A stretch of DNA of 64,000 nt from Saprospiraceae bacterium (GCA_027488135.1 JAIYCH010000089.1:1-64000), one strand, 5' to 3'. Positions 25,842 through 35,315 are shown, numbered from the stretch's first letter. Translations and numbers: made by a program. The notes: generated by a model not told the origin, from the sequence alone.

Positions 25842-26576
25842 TTAATTTATCCTTTTAGTCCAAATTTCATGCATAGGTTCACCAGCGCTGGAATTTCCCT
25901 GATGGAACCAATCATTCCCTTTAATATTGTATTTAAAAGGAAGCTTTGCCCCTACCCTGGCTGAATTTTTGGAAAAGAATTCAATTTGCTCTATATAAGC
26001 CCCTGTATTATCAGCTATATATCTGCCACCTCCAGTACCACTAAATTCAAAAGTCTCCCGGTTAAAGGCTATCCATTGAAAGTATCCATCTAATAACATT
26101 TTCATGGTAATTCTCGGAACATCAATTCTTCTTCTACTTTCCCCTTGATCTGTGACCCTGCCAGCCATTAAAAAGGCGCCTTCAAAGTTTTGAATGTCCT
26201 TTGTTACCTTTTCCAACTCAAATTTTTTCCCGTTGTCAAAAACGACGATACAACGATTCCCTTTCAGTTGAAAAGTGCCTTTTAACGTTTTTAGCGAGTC
26301 TTTGGCTATCGCAGAATTAAATTCAAGGTTCACTATGAAATTCTTACCTTCTGTTGTTAATATGCCCCCAAGCGTATGATTAAAAGAAGCGGGAGCAGTA
26401 TTGAATGTTGTAAGAATAAAATAGGCATCTTTTATTATTAATCTTGATGTTTGCGTTGAGGTGTCATTCTTTTCAGTTATTTCATAAACGCCATTGACCC
26501 ATTGTCCAGACAAAGTGTTGGCATTAAAAAAAACAGATACCAGTAACAGATTAAAAAATAATTTCATTGTATTCAT
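25842..26576 (-). CDS. Exported beta-rich protein, lipocalin-like, function unknown
   Basis: I do not recognise a characterised function. The 244-residue protein has a signal peptide (M1 or M4 to about residue 24, ending LSGQW). It then shows two similar halves, each opening with a strand such as GVYEITEKND or GAFLMAGRVTD and containing a GG/GT-rich strand (GGILTTEGKNF; GTGGGRYIADN). It ends MHEIWTKR. The pattern resembles the lipocalin-like secreted proteins common in Bacteroidota. It is monocistronic: convergent with porV and divergent from the Gfo/Idh gene. Confidence 0.7.
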   Translation of the reverse strand: MNTMKLFFNLLLVSVFFNANTLSGQWVNGVYEITEKNDTSTQTSRLIIKDAYFILTTFNTAPASFNHTLGGILTTEGKNFIVNLEFNSAIAKDSLKTLKGTFQLKGNRCIVVFDNGKKFELEKVTKDIQNFEGAFLMAGRVTDQGESRRRIDVPRITMKMLLDGYFQWIAFNRETFEFSGTGGGRYIADNTGAYIEQIEFFSKNSARVGAKLPFKYNIKGNDWFHQGNSSAGEPMHEIWTKRIN

Positions 26577-26636
26577 ATTTATTAAGATTAAGGTTCATTT
26601 GACTAAATTACGGATTAATCTTTATAATCTTTTCGA

Positions 26637-26644
26637 TAACTTTG
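26637..26644 (+). promoter_or_regulatory. Bacteroidota -7 box upstream of the Gfo/Idh gene
   Basis: TAACTTTG matches TAnnTTTG exactly and ends 22 bp before the ATG at 26667. Confidence 0.6.
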
Positions 26645-26666
26645 AGCAAACTGAAAATTAATCTTT

Positions 26667-27683
26667 ATGATACAAGTCGCTATTATTGGCTACGGACTCT
26701 CCGGGCAAACACTACAAGCACCATTTTTTGATTATAATACTTTATTTAATATTCGACGAATTGTAACTAAGCATCAGGATCCTCGAATTCGTTTTCCTTA
26801 TTGTATTCATACCTTGAGTATCGAAGAAGCTGTAGCCGACAAGGAAATAGATTTGGTGAGTATTACTTCACCAGATAACACCCACTTCAATTATGCAAAA
26901 ATGGCACTTGAAGCTGGAAAACATGTATTGGTAGAAAAACCTTTCACCTCAACCGTTGAAGAAGCAGAAATACTTTTCGAACTGGCAGAAAAATGGAATA
27001 AAAAGATTTTTGTTTTTCAAAATCGTCGATTTGATAGTGATTTCCAAACCGTTAATGCCGTTCTTAATAGTGGAGTTTTAGGTAAAATAATACGTTATGA
27101 AGCACATTATAACAGACTTTCAACGCAATTGAGCGCCAAAAAATGGAAAGAGGAAATTACGCCCTCCAGCGGTATTCTTTATGGTTTAGGGCCACATATT
27201 TTAGACCAAGCGCTTTCATTATTTGGCACACCTAATGAATTTTGGGGTAAAACCTACATTCAAAGAAATGCTTCCATTATTGATGATGCTTTCGATGTTC
27301 ATTTAGGGTACGGAAGAACTCAGGTCTATCTTTCCTCCAATATGTTTATGCGGGAGGAAACTCCAAGATATATTATTCATGGTGAAAATGGTTCTTTTGT
27401 GAAATACGGTATTGACCAGCAAGAAGATCATTTGAAAATTGGACTCATGCCAGGTATGAAAGGTTTTGGCGTGGAAGAGTCTAAGTATAATGCAAGGTTA
27501 AATGTAGATAATGGAAACTTTGTTTTTAAAGGCGAAATTGAAACGAAAGTTGGCAATTGGAATTTATTATTTAATCATATTGCCTCGGTAATCCTTGAAA
27601 ATGAACCCTATTTAATTAAAAAATCCCATATTCTGGATCAGATAAACATCCTTTCTTCCGTTAAAGCTAGCGGACATGTCTGA
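26667..27683 (+). CDS. Gfo/Idh/MocA-family NAD(P)-dependent oxidoreductase
   Basis: This 338-residue cytoplasmic protein has an N-terminal Rossmann fold (VAIIGYGLSGQT), the SITSPDNTHF turn, and the family EKPFT motif (about residues 90-94), whose Lys is catalytic in relatives. The C-terminal domain has FGTP and the GPHILDQALSLFG helix with the usual catalytic His. Members oxidise or reduce sugars, inositols and sugar acids; the substrate is unknown. Its stop overlaps the next gene, a hexapeptide acetyltransferase, by 8 bp. Confidence 0.92.
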   Translation: MIQVAIIGYGLSGQTLQAPFFDYNTLFNIRRIVTKHQDPRIRFPYCIHTLSIEEAVADKEIDLVSITSPDNTHFNYAKMALEAGKHVLVEKPFTSTVEEAEILFELAEKWNKKIFVFQNRRFDSDFQTVNAVLNSGVLGKIIRYEAHYNRLSTQLSAKKWKEEITPSSGILYGLGPHILDQALSLFGTPNEFWGKTYIQRNASIIDDAFDVHLGYGRTQVYLSSNMFMREETPRYIIHGENGSFVKYGIDQQEDHLKIGLMPGMKGFGVEESKYNARLNVDNGNFVFKGEIETKVGNWNLLFNHIASVILENEPYLIKKSHILDQINILSSVKASGHV

Positions 27684-28257
27684 AAAGGAAAAAATGTTAG
27701 CCGGTTTACACTATAATTCAAGGGATCCTGAATTATTGGAAAGATATTATCTCGTTAGAAAATTATTGGTAAAGCTAAATAATTCTTCACCCATTGATCC
27801 GGAACAACGAAATGAGTTATTCACTTCATTATTGGGGAAAATTGGCGATAATGTATGGATTGAAACTCCTTTTTTCTGTGATTATGGAGAACACATTTAT
27901 ATTGACGAAGGTACTTTTATTAATGTAAATGCTATTTTTCTGGATAATAATATCATTAACATCGGAAAAAATGGCTTAATCGGTCCGGGGGTCCAATTAT
28001 TGACTGCCAGCCATCCTTTAAGCGCAGGGGAAAGATTAATCACTTCAAATGGAAATCTAAAAACAAGTTATAAGACCTTTTCCAAACCAATTCATATTGG
28101 CGATAATGTTTGGATAGGCGGCAATACGGTTGTTTTACCAGGCATTACCATCGGTAATAATGTGACGATTGGTGCAGGAAGTGTCGTTACAAAAAATATA
28201 CCGGATAACATGCTTGCTTTTGGAAATCCATGTAAAATCATTCGTCAAATTCCCTGA
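27676..28257 (+). CDS. Maltose/galactoside O-acetyltransferase-type hexapeptide protein
   Basis: This 193-residue protein has the Maa/LacA layout: an N-terminal helical maltose-acetyltransferase segment (EKEKMLAGLHYNSRDPELL), then a left-handed beta-helix with hexapeptide turns (IHIGDNVWIGGNTVV, TIGNNVTIGAGSVV). TASHPL (about 112-117) carries the catalytic His. It probably acetylates a sugar or trehalose-like acceptor using acetyl-CoA. The overlapping start suggests translational coupling to the Gfo/Idh gene, and the two may act on the same sugar. Confidence 0.92.
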   Translation: MSEKEKMLAGLHYNSRDPELLERYYLVRKLLVKLNNSSPIDPEQRNELFTSLLGKIGDNVWIETPFFCDYGEHIYIDEGTFINVNAIFLDNNIINIGKNGLIGPGVQLLTASHPLSAGERLITSNGNLKTSYKTFSKPIHIGDNVWIGGNTVVLPGITIGNNVTIGAGSVVTKNIPDNMLAFGNPCKIIRQIP

Positions 28258-28308
28258 TTCAAAATTTAGAAAGATCAAGAAATTTGACGAATGAAATCGC
28301 CAAAGAGA

Positions 28309-29214
28309 CTATTTCTGCGGTTGTCTGCTTGAACTCTTTTCTTTAGTTGGGAAGTTTGAAGGTACTTCTTGGGTAACCTTTCCTGAAGCCACCCACTCTG
28401 TGCCTCTTTGTAACAAGGTAATAAAACCTACGCAATGCATAGAATAATCCTCATGGCCCATCATATTATGGAAAATTTTCCCCTTTCCATAATTTAAAGT
28501 TAAAACGCTTGGTTCATGTCTTCCTGTCCCCTTCTGATCTTTTGAACTATAAGCAGTGGCCAGAATATTCATATTAATAGCTGGGCCCCTCATCAAATCA
28601 TATAATTCATCTTTTGTATGTAACCATTCCATTGGAAGACCTTTCATAATTGGGTGATCCTCTATTCTTGTCTTAATGACAAATTCATGTTGTGCACCAT
28701 GATGTCCACCAGGTCCAGGAGTATTATCCCTAATTAACTCATCCTTTTCATTATAATAAACATAAGGACCATCTTTTTCCGTCCTTTTCTCCCAACCGCC
28801 TAAACCAATCATTTCGTTATATGCTTTCCAATAAGGAAATGAATTATCTGCCGCATGTATTATCACAAGACCTCCTCCTTTAGAAACAAATTTCTCTAAG
28901 GCCAATTCGGTTTGTCTGGGCCATGATTTACCATTATAATTGGAAAGGATTACATCATAACCTTTAAAAGAAGGCATAAATTGATCTAAGGAGGAATCTT
29001 TTGGAGGCGTTGTTAACACATCAACCATAAAAAGTCCCGTCTCTTCTAAATACCCTTTCATAATGGGCGTGGTAATGGCCCATTTGTGATTATTCTGCCC
29101 ATCAATAATCAGTACTTTCCATTTAGGAGGAGCTGAATTGGAAACAACAGAGGCATGTAGCGTAGAAAGAGAGATACATAAAACGCTAAATAAAAAGACA
29201 AGATTATTTTTCAT
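28309..29214 (-). CDS. Exported ThuA-domain protein
   Basis: This 301-residue protein has a signal peptide (to about residue 21) and a ThuA domain: the first strand WKVLIIDGQNNHKW, the GYDVILSNYNG segment, GGGLVIIHAADNSF and GKGKIFHNMMGHE. The ThuA fold is a flavodoxin/glutamine-amidotransferase-like domain implicated in trehalose or other sugar-related metabolism; the biochemical role is unproven. The gene sits 16 bp downstream of the esterase gene on the same strand and is probably in its operon. A second ThuA domain begins the protein at 49467. Confidence 0.9.
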   Translation of the reverse strand: MKNNLVFLFSVLCISLSTLHASVVSNSAPPKWKVLIIDGQNNHKWAITTPIMKGYLEETGLFMVDVLTTPPKDSSLDQFMPSFKGYDVILSNYNGKSWPRQTELALEKFVSKGGGLVIIHAADNSFPYWKAYNEMIGLGGWEKRTEKDGPYVYYNEKDELIRDNTPGPGGHHGAQHEFVIKTRIEDHPIMKGLPMEWLHTKDELYDLMRGPAINMNILATAYSSKDQKGTGRHEPSVLTLNYGKGKIFHNMMGHEDYSMHCVGFITLLQRGTEWVASGKVTQEVPSNFPTKEKSSSRQPQK

Positions 29215-29230
29215 AAGACTAATTTAAGAA

Positions 29231-31189
29231 TTAATAAAAGCGAGAGATTGCCGTTTTGCCTGGTAAATTATCTGTTCTGAAGGGAGAAGCAGGCAGGCCA
29301 TCCTTATTAAAAAGATTTGCTTCGACAGGAGCATCAGACCAACCATATCGAACCATGACAGGATTTAATCCTTTTGGGTGATATACTTCCACCTTATCGG
29401 CTACAATAAGAGCTTTTGCAAAATAAAAAACACCATCTGAGGATGCCACTTCAAATCCTTTCAGATAACCATATTTGTCCTTCGCAAGTAAACCCGAACC
29501 GATATGTTTAAAGGTAAGGATAGCTTTATTCTTTACTTGCACCATTTTTTCAAACATAGGTCCACTATATACAATATCCTTGTTATAGGCTATTTTTTCT
29601 GCTGAAAGAGCCATTCTAATGCCAACATCTTTTTTATTTAATGGATGAATATCATTTGGATCACCAACATCAGTTATAACAGCCATTCCAGTTTTTGGTA
29701 AAGTCAGGGTTTTCAACTGTGCTTCTCTCAATTCAGCCCAGGGTGATCCGGTATTACTATCATTAAAAGGACCATAACTGGATAATTGGGCAAAAATAAA
29801 AGGAAATTCATCCTTCCATTTAGCTCTCCAGTCATGAATCATTAATGGGAAAGATATTTCATATTCTTTCGCCCGACCAGCGTTTGATTCACCCTGATAC
29901 CAAATAACTCCGGCCATTGGAAATCCCTGAATTGGCGCAATCATCCCATTATAACATAAAGTACCCTGATTATTCATCCATTTTTCATACCTCCTTTTTG
30001 CAGACCAATCAGGATGAATTTTCCACTCTTTATCCATTAGCGGTATTTTCGCAGCTTGAAAATCAAGACTAAAATCTTGTTTAGGACCATTAAAGCCCAT
30101 ATAGCCATAAGTTACCCGATTATTTTCACCGAAATGAATTAATAATGAATTTTCCCCTTCCTTGAAGGTATTGGCAGGGATTGAAAATTGAATTTGATCC
30201 CCATAAAAACCATGATGTACTAATTTACCATTCACATACAGTTTAAATACACTTCTATTTTTACCAAATCTAAACGTCGCAAGCTGGTTAATTAAAGATT
30301 TATCCACACTAATTTTCCTAAAAATAAAAGCATTTCCTCTGAAGGAAGAAATACCTTTCCAATCCCATTGTCCTGTTGGATCTTTCGACATCCAGTTTTC
30401 TGCACTAAATTCTGGAGAATAAAAAGATGTGTAGTCAATTTGGTTAATGTCATAATTTTCATTGCCATGAAAAATAGCCTTGGTTTTTTTCTCCCAAAAA
30501 ATTGAATCTTCAGCCCAGCTTTTTGGCATTTCTTCCGCGTATTTTTTAAAAACAGTAGATTGGAGTAAACCTGAATGACTTATCCAGGTTTCCACATGAG
30601 TACCTCCCCAGGAAGAATGAATTAATCCAATGGGAACTTGCAGATCTTGCTGTAATTTTTTAGCAAAATAATAACCAACTGCTGTAAAATTACCTGCATT
30701 TTCAGGATTTGCCATTTTCCAACCTTTCGATTCAAAATCGATATTAGGAGTAAAAGACAGTGTTTTAGGTACTTCTATATGTCTAATTAAAGGGTTAGTG
30801 GCAACTTTAATCTCCTCCTCACCACCTAAGGATTGTCTTAATTTCCATTCCATGTTAGACTGACCGGAACATAACCAAACCTCTCCCATTAAAATATCGG
30901 AAACTTGAATAACTTCATCTTTATCTGAAATGGATAAAGTTAAAGGAGAACCAATATTTCTGGCTGGAAAAGATACTTCCCAACGGCCCTTTTCATTAGT
31001 TTTAACCTCCATTTCCTGGTCGGCAAACTTTATTTTAACGATAGTTTCAGGTGAATTAAATCCCCAGAATAGAATAGGTTTATTTCGCTGAAGCACCATG
31101 TGATCTCCAAATATAGAAGCCAACGTTAGTTGCGCGGAAGTTTTAAAAGGAAGAAACAGGATAAAAACAAAAAAAGTCAAGATTCTCAT
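29231..31189 (-). CDS. Exported sialate O-acetylesterase-type carbohydrate esterase
   Basis: This 652-residue exported esterase has a signal peptide (MRILTFFVFILFLPF). Block I, CSGQSNMEW (Ser nucleophile, about 107-115), the WYQGESNA block (about 450) and the C-terminal DIHPLNK block with the catalytic His are in the order expected for SGNH/sialate O-acetylesterase proteins. A beta-sandwich insertion (about 240-390) separates block I from the others. It would remove acetyl groups from sialic acid or, in this context, from acetylated polysaccharide. The longer frame needs a TTG start, so ATG 31189 was chosen. Confidence 0.9.
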   Translation of the reverse strand: MRILTFFVFILFLPFKTSAQLTLASIFGDHMVLQRNKPILFWGFNSPETIVKIKFADQEMEVKTNEKGRWEVSFPARNIGSPLTLSISDKDEVIQVSDILMGEVWLCSGQSNMEWKLRQSLGGEEEIKVATNPLIRHIEVPKTLSFTPNIDFESKGWKMANPENAGNFTAVGYYFAKKLQQDLQVPIGLIHSSWGGTHVETWISHSGLLQSTVFKKYAEEMPKSWAEDSIFWEKKTKAIFHGNENYDINQIDYTSFYSPEFSAENWMSKDPTGQWDWKGISSFRGNAFIFRKISVDKSLINQLATFRFGKNRSVFKLYVNGKLVHHGFYGDQIQFSIPANTFKEGENSLLIHFGENNRVTYGYMGFNGPKQDFSLDFQAAKIPLMDKEWKIHPDWSAKRRYEKWMNNQGTLCYNGMIAPIQGFPMAGVIWYQGESNAGRAKEYEISFPLMIHDWRAKWKDEFPFIFAQLSSYGPFNDSNTGSPWAELREAQLKTLTLPKTGMAVITDVGDPNDIHPLNKKDVGIRMALSAEKIAYNKDIVYSGPMFEKMVQVKNKAILTFKHIGSGLLAKDKYGYLKGFEVASSDGVFYFAKALIVADKVEVYHPKGLNPVMVRYGWSDAPVEANLFNKDGLPASPFRTDNLPGKTAISRFY

Positions 31190-31240
31190 GGTGAATATGG
31201 CGTTGTTTAAAAGAAACAATCTAATTTAGAAAAATTATTC

Positions 31241-33187
31241 ATGATTATGAAATTAAGCAAACAAATGAAAATACAAATTTCATTTTTAATCCTCTTTTTG
31301 TACTGGCAAATGAACCCAAACAATCTATCTGCTCAACCCTCAATGCCTTTTACCAAAGGAGTTAATTTAACCAATTGGTTTCAGGTGAATGAAGTTGGAC
31401 AAATACAGATAAATAAATATACTAAAAAAGACTTTGAACAACTGAGATCATTGGGATGTGATGTTATTAGATTACCCATTCATTTACATTCGCATACTAC
31501 AGGACAGCCAAATTTCGAGGTAAATCCACTCCTGTTTGAATTTCTTGATGAAATAGTGGGATGGGCGGAAGATTTGAATATGCATCTTATTTTGGATAAT
31601 CATACTTTTGACCCATCTGGTTTTACCCCATTGACCATTGACTTACCCCTTTTAAAAATCTGGCCTCAAATAGCCAGCCATTTCAATGGGAAATATAAAC
31701 ATATTTATTTTGAAATTTTGAATGAACCTAATGGCATAACGGATGCTGCCTGGAATCAAATACAAGGAAAAGTAATAACTGCCATTAGACAGGTTAATAA
31801 AGAACATACTATCATTGTAGGTCCTGCCAATTGGAATAATTATCAAAATTTAAAATCAATGCCTGTATATGAGGACAAGAATTTAATCTATACCTTCCAT
31901 TTTTACGAGCCCTTTCTTTTTACTCATCAGGGAGCCAGTTGGACAACACCTTCCATGAGTTCATTAAAAGATATACCCTTTCCATATCAAAAATCAAAAA
32001 TGACTGTTTTTCCCACGCAACTTAAAGGAACCTGGGTTGAGGGTGCATTTAATGATTATGGAAGAATTGGTCATATTGATTATGTAAAAGAACAACTATC
32101 CTTTGCCGTCAAATTTGCCAAAGAAAGAAATGTTCCTATTTATTGTGGGGAATTTGGCGTATTTGCAGCCGCATCACCTGAAATAGACAGAACTTTTTGG
32201 TATGAATATATCAGAAAAGAACTAGAATCTCAGAAAATTTCATGGACTATTTGGGATTATCACGGTGGTTTTGGGTTATTTGAAAATGGAACAAATGGTA
32301 TATTTGAATATGATTTAAATATTCCTTTGGTAAAAGCACTTGGATTAAATGTACCACCACAAGCCAATTATGAAAAAAAACCGTTGGATAGTGAAAAATG
32401 GTTGTACGGGGAAAGACTTTCAACAGAGCTGAGGGAATGCAGTTATGGAGCCGGACTGATAAATTATTATTCCAAGGATAATTCTTTTGCTGGAAAATAT
32501 GCCATTTCATGGAAAAATCCAAAGCAATATGACGCTATTGGTTGGGAATTTCACCCTGAAGTCGATGCAAGTATAATGTTACAGCAAAATTTTGTTCTTT
32601 CTTTCTATGTAAAAGGAAATATAATAGGTAAAAGTATAGATGTTCGCTTTTTAGATTCAAAAACGGGTCCTGGAGACCGTCCTTGGCGAACCACTTTTAG
32701 GCTTGACGATAAAATAGTAAAATGGGATGATACCTGGCAATTAATTCAAATTCCTCTATATAAATTTAAGGAACAAGGGGCCTGGGATGAAAATAAATGG
32801 CATAATCCTGAAGGAAAATTCGATTGGACATCGTTAGATCGAATTGAATTTGTAGCTGAATCCAGTGATTTGTTATCTGGTATTTTATATTTTGATGAAA
32901 TAAGACTTAAACCAAGTTTTCCTTCATTCACTTCACAAATATCTAATCTCCTGGAATTTGACCTTTATCCAAATCCTGCATCACATGAAATAACTGTAAA
33001 TATTTTCAATGCAGCGCATACCTCACAATACCAAATATTTGATTTACAAGGCATAGAAATAAAATCAGGACAAATGAAAAATCAAATAATCATACCTGTC
33101 CACGATGTAATCAATGGAAACTATATTTTTAAAATTACATCAATAAATGGAAGTCAAGGAAGTCAACCATTTATTATCACAAATTAA
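31241..33187 (+). CDS. Secreted GH5 glycoside hydrolase with C-terminal T9SS sorting domain
   Basis: This 648-residue protein has a signal peptide (to about 32), a GH5 barrel (about 37-365), a carbohydrate-binding-like beta-sandwich (about 385-560) and a C-terminal Por-secretion domain (about 570-648). GH5 landmarks are RLPIHLH, the acid/base Glu E162 in ILNEPNG and the nucleophile E304 in YCGEFGVF. The tail FDLYPNPASHEITVNI, then GNYIFKI, is the type A T9SS signal. It should be exported and probably anchored by the porU/porV system, cleaving beta-glucan, mannan or a similar polymer. Confidence 0.93.
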   Translation: MIMKLSKQMKIQISFLILFLYWQMNPNNLSAQPSMPFTKGVNLTNWFQVNEVGQIQINKYTKKDFEQLRSLGCDVIRLPIHLHSHTTGQPNFEVNPLLFEFLDEIVGWAEDLNMHLILDNHTFDPSGFTPLTIDLPLLKIWPQIASHFNGKYKHIYFEILNEPNGITDAAWNQIQGKVITAIRQVNKEHTIIVGPANWNNYQNLKSMPVYEDKNLIYTFHFYEPFLFTHQGASWTTPSMSSLKDIPFPYQKSKMTVFPTQLKGTWVEGAFNDYGRIGHIDYVKEQLSFAVKFAKERNVPIYCGEFGVFAAASPEIDRTFWYEYIRKELESQKISWTIWDYHGGFGLFENGTNGIFEYDLNIPLVKALGLNVPPQANYEKKPLDSEKWLYGERLSTELRECSYGAGLINYYSKDNSFAGKYAISWKNPKQYDAIGWEFHPEVDASIMLQQNFVLSFYVKGNIIGKSIDVRFLDSKTGPGDRPWRTTFRLDDKIVKWDDTWQLIQIPLYKFKEQGAWDENKWHNPEGKFDWTSLDRIEFVAESSDLLSGILYFDEIRLKPSFPSFTSQISNLLEFDLYPNPASHEITVNIFNAAHTSQYQIFDLQGIEIKSGQMKNQIIIPVHDVINGNYIFKITSINGSQGSQPFIITN

Positions 33188-33200
33188 AACGCCTGAACAT

Positions 33201-34232
33201 ATGAAGCAAATCACCTTAATGAAGCCTTACAAATTTGAAGAAAGAGACATTGAAATACCTCTTTTAAAAAAAGGTGAATTATTGGTTCAAATAAAGAATA
33301 TTGGCATTTGTGGCACTGACATTCATGCTTTTCATGGTAATCAACCTTATTTTACCTATCCTCGCGTATTAGGACATGAGCTATCTGGTATAATTGTAGA
33401 TACAAAAATTGAAAATAAATCATTATTGGGGAAACCGGTCAGTGTTCTACCCTATTTATCCTGCGGAAAATGCAACAGTTGTTTAAAAGGTAAAACAAAT
33501 TGTTGTTCCAACTTACATGTTATGGGTGTTCATGTAGATGGAGGATTTAGAGAATACCTATCGGTACCGGAAGATAATATAATGGTAGGCAAAAATGAAA
33601 CCAACCTTGAACATTTATCTATGGTTGAACCCCTTTCAATTTCATATCATGGCATCCTGAGAGCTGAAATTTTAGAAAATGACTGGGTCATTGTATTTGG
33701 TGCCGGACCGATAGGTATAGGTGCGCTAATGTTTGCAAGGTCAAAAACCGATAAAATTATCCTCATTGATATTAATCAAAACAGAATTGACTTTTGTAAA
33801 TCCAATCTAGGCATTGAACATTCCTTTCATGGCAATGATGAATCCCTGATAAAAAATATAATAGAGTTAACAAACGGTCATTTTGCAGATATTGTCATCG
33901 ATGCTACAGGAAACAAAAAATCAATACAGCAACAATTAACTTTTTTAGGTCACGGCGGAAAATGGATTCTTATAGGGTTACAACGGGAAGACCTTCATAT
34001 AAATCATCCGGAATTTCACAAAAGGGAAGCCACCCTAATGAGCAGTAGAAATGCCACAAAACATGATTTTGAACAAGTTATGGAAAGGATTGATAAGAAA
34101 GAAATAGACCCTGGACTACTTATTACCCATACTTTAGATTTTGTAGAAGTAGCAAGAAGATTCTCAACATTAATTATGGATCCAACCCTAATAAAAGGCA
34201 TAATCAAGGTCAATGGACTAGAAAAACAGTGA
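33201..34232 (+). CDS. Zinc-dependent alcohol/polyol dehydrogenase (MDR family)
   Basis: This 343-residue protein has the medium-chain zinc alcohol dehydrogenase signature: the catalytic zinc ligand Cys in GICGTDIHAFHG, the GHE motif in LGHELSGI, four closely spaced structural-zinc cysteines (CGKCNSCLKGKTNCC) and the Rossmann motif VFGAGPIGIGAL. Its overall pattern is nearest to sorbitol, threonine and sugar-acid dehydrogenases. It starts 13 bp after the GH5 stop, so it may handle sugar released by that enzyme. An upstream in-frame ATG at 33147 lies inside the GH5 gene and is unlikely. Confidence 0.92.
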   Translation: MKQITLMKPYKFEERDIEIPLLKKGELLVQIKNIGICGTDIHAFHGNQPYFTYPRVLGHELSGIIVDTKIENKSLLGKPVSVLPYLSCGKCNSCLKGKTNCCSNLHVMGVHVDGGFREYLSVPEDNIMVGKNETNLEHLSMVEPLSISYHGILRAEILENDWVIVFGAGPIGIGALMFARSKTDKIILIDINQNRIDFCKSNLGIEHSFHGNDESLIKNIIELTNGHFADIVIDATGNKKSIQQQLTFLGHGGKWILIGLQREDLHINHPEFHKREATLMSSRNATKHDFEQVMERIDKKEIDPGLLITHTLDFVEVARRFSTLIMDPTLIKGIIKVNGLEKQ

Positions 34233-34718
34233 AAAATGATTCCACAAGAGAGTTATGAAAATACCTAAAAACACAATAGATACCACCAATTTTAGAAAAG
34301 TTGATGTTAAAAAACCAACAAAAGAACCTGTTGCTGCCCACATCGCTTCGTTTCCTTTTCGAGAGGCAAACCACCATTCTCCAATAAAAGCACCTAAAAA
34401 GGGACCCCAGATAAAACCTAAAGGTAAGGGTACAATCAACCCAACGACCAGACCAATATTGGTACCCCAAACGCCATATTTTGAACCACCAAAAGCCTTA
34501 GTACCTTTTGCGGGAATCCAATAATCCAATATACCTACCCCGATAGCAATTACTCCTGTCACCGAAAGAAGCATAACATCAGTTTCAATCGGCTTGGTAA
34601 GCATAAGCAATACTAAACCAACCCAACTGATGGGTAATCCGGGAAGAACAGGAAGTAAACTGCCTAAAACACCTGTAATGATGCAAATGAGAGATAAAAT
34701 CAGCCAGATATAATCCAT
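34218..34718 (-). CDS. DUF456-family membrane protein
   Basis: This 166-residue hydrophobic protein has the DUF456 pattern: LLPVLPGLPISWVGL, then IPAKGTKAFGGSKYGVWG and GPFLGAFIGEW. Five or six membrane helices are predicted by eye. The function of the family is unknown. Its 3' end overlaps the convergent dehydrogenase gene by 15 bp, and it lies downstream of rnpB beyond a strong terminator. Confidence 0.9.
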   Translation of the reverse strand: MDYIWLILSLICIITGVLGSLLPVLPGLPISWVGLVLLMLTKPIETDVMLLSVTGVIAIGVGILDYWIPAKGTKAFGGSKYGVWGTNIGLVVGLIVPLPLGFIWGPFLGAFIGEWWFASRKGNEAMWAATGSFVGFLTSTFLKLVVSIVFLGIFITLLWNHFSLFF

Positions 34719-34789
34719 TAAGTAGGTATTAAAGATAAAATAATAAAAATAGGACTTTCCCTTGAGAAAAAACTATAAAATCACCTTTG

Positions 34790-34832
34790 TAAAAAAATAA
34801 TCCGGTATTGTTTTGTTCAAAAACAATACCGG
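34790..34832 (-). terminator. Rho-independent terminator of rnpB
   Basis: TCCGGTATTGTTTT pairs with AAAACAATACCGGA (34801-34832). On the minus strand it is followed by TTATTTTTTT, giving a strong intrinsic terminator immediately after the 3' end of rnpB. Confidence 0.9.
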
Positions 34833-34839
34833 AAGAAAT

Positions 34840-35203
34840 GGAAATCTATAAGCCGGATTCTGTAACCCCGAAAGGTTCCCTGTCATTTATCTAGGCTTGG
34901 GTTTGCACCAAAGCTCTATCTGCCTACCCCTCCTGACCGTTTCCAGTAGAGCGTGCAACTCCACCTCCCGAAGGAACCCAGGATATACATGGCATTTCAA
35001 CCCACAAGGTTTATCCCACTGACTGGTTACCCAACCAATGCGGGAGCTCTTACCTCCCGTTTTCACCCTTACCGGCAAGCCGGCGGTAATTTTCTGCGAC
35101 CCTATCTGTCATGTAAAAACATGCCCATCCGTTAGATGGTGTGGCGCACTGCGTTGTCCGGACTTTCCTCATCTCAATAAAGAGCCGCGACAGGGCAATT
35201 TCC
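34840..35203 (-). ncRNA. rnpB: RNase P RNA (bacterial type A)
   Basis: On the minus strand the RNA contains the conserved 5' block GAGGAAAGTCCGGAC (around 35154-35173) and the 3' block TAAGCCGGATTCTGT (around 34847-34863) diagnostic of RNase P RNA. The ends form P1: GGAAAT near 35203 pairs with ATTTCC near 34840. It is the catalytic RNA that matures tRNA 5' ends. The length, about 364 nt, is normal. A perfect -7 box ends 5 nt before the predicted 5' end, and an intrinsic terminator follows. Confidence 0.96.
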
Positions 35204-35207
35204 AATG

Positions 35208-35215
35208 CAAAGTTA
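35208..35215 (-). promoter_or_regulatory. Bacteroidota -7 box of rnpB
   Basis: Read on the minus strand the site is TAACTTTG, a perfect TAnnTTTG, correctly spaced for a start at about 35203, which is the structural 5' end of the RNA. Confidence 0.8.
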
Positions 35216-35239
35216 GGAAATAAAACGATAAAATAGGTG

Positions 35240-35268
35240 TTCCCCTAATTCCCCTATAATTTCCCCTA
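35240..35268. repeat. Three copies of TTCCCCTA between rnpB and the helicase
   Basis: TTCCCCTA occurs at 35240-35247, 35249-35256 and 35261-35268 in direct orientation. They lie 25-53 bp upstream of the rnpB -7 box and 48-76 bp before the helicase start, so they could be protein-binding sites for either gene. Confidence 0.7.
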
Positions 35269-35315
35269 ATTTTTTATAAGAATCAATAAAATACTAATTA
35301 ATTTAAAGCAAAAAA

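Noticed and set aside
34953-35223. Short plus-strand open frames in the rnpB region
   Set aside because: They are antisense to the well-supported RNase P RNA and have no coding features.
35240-35268. Possible CRISPR-like repeat array (TTCCCCTA copies)
   Set aside because: Units are only 8 bp with 1-4 nt between them, far from CRISPR repeat and spacer sizes; no cas genes are near.
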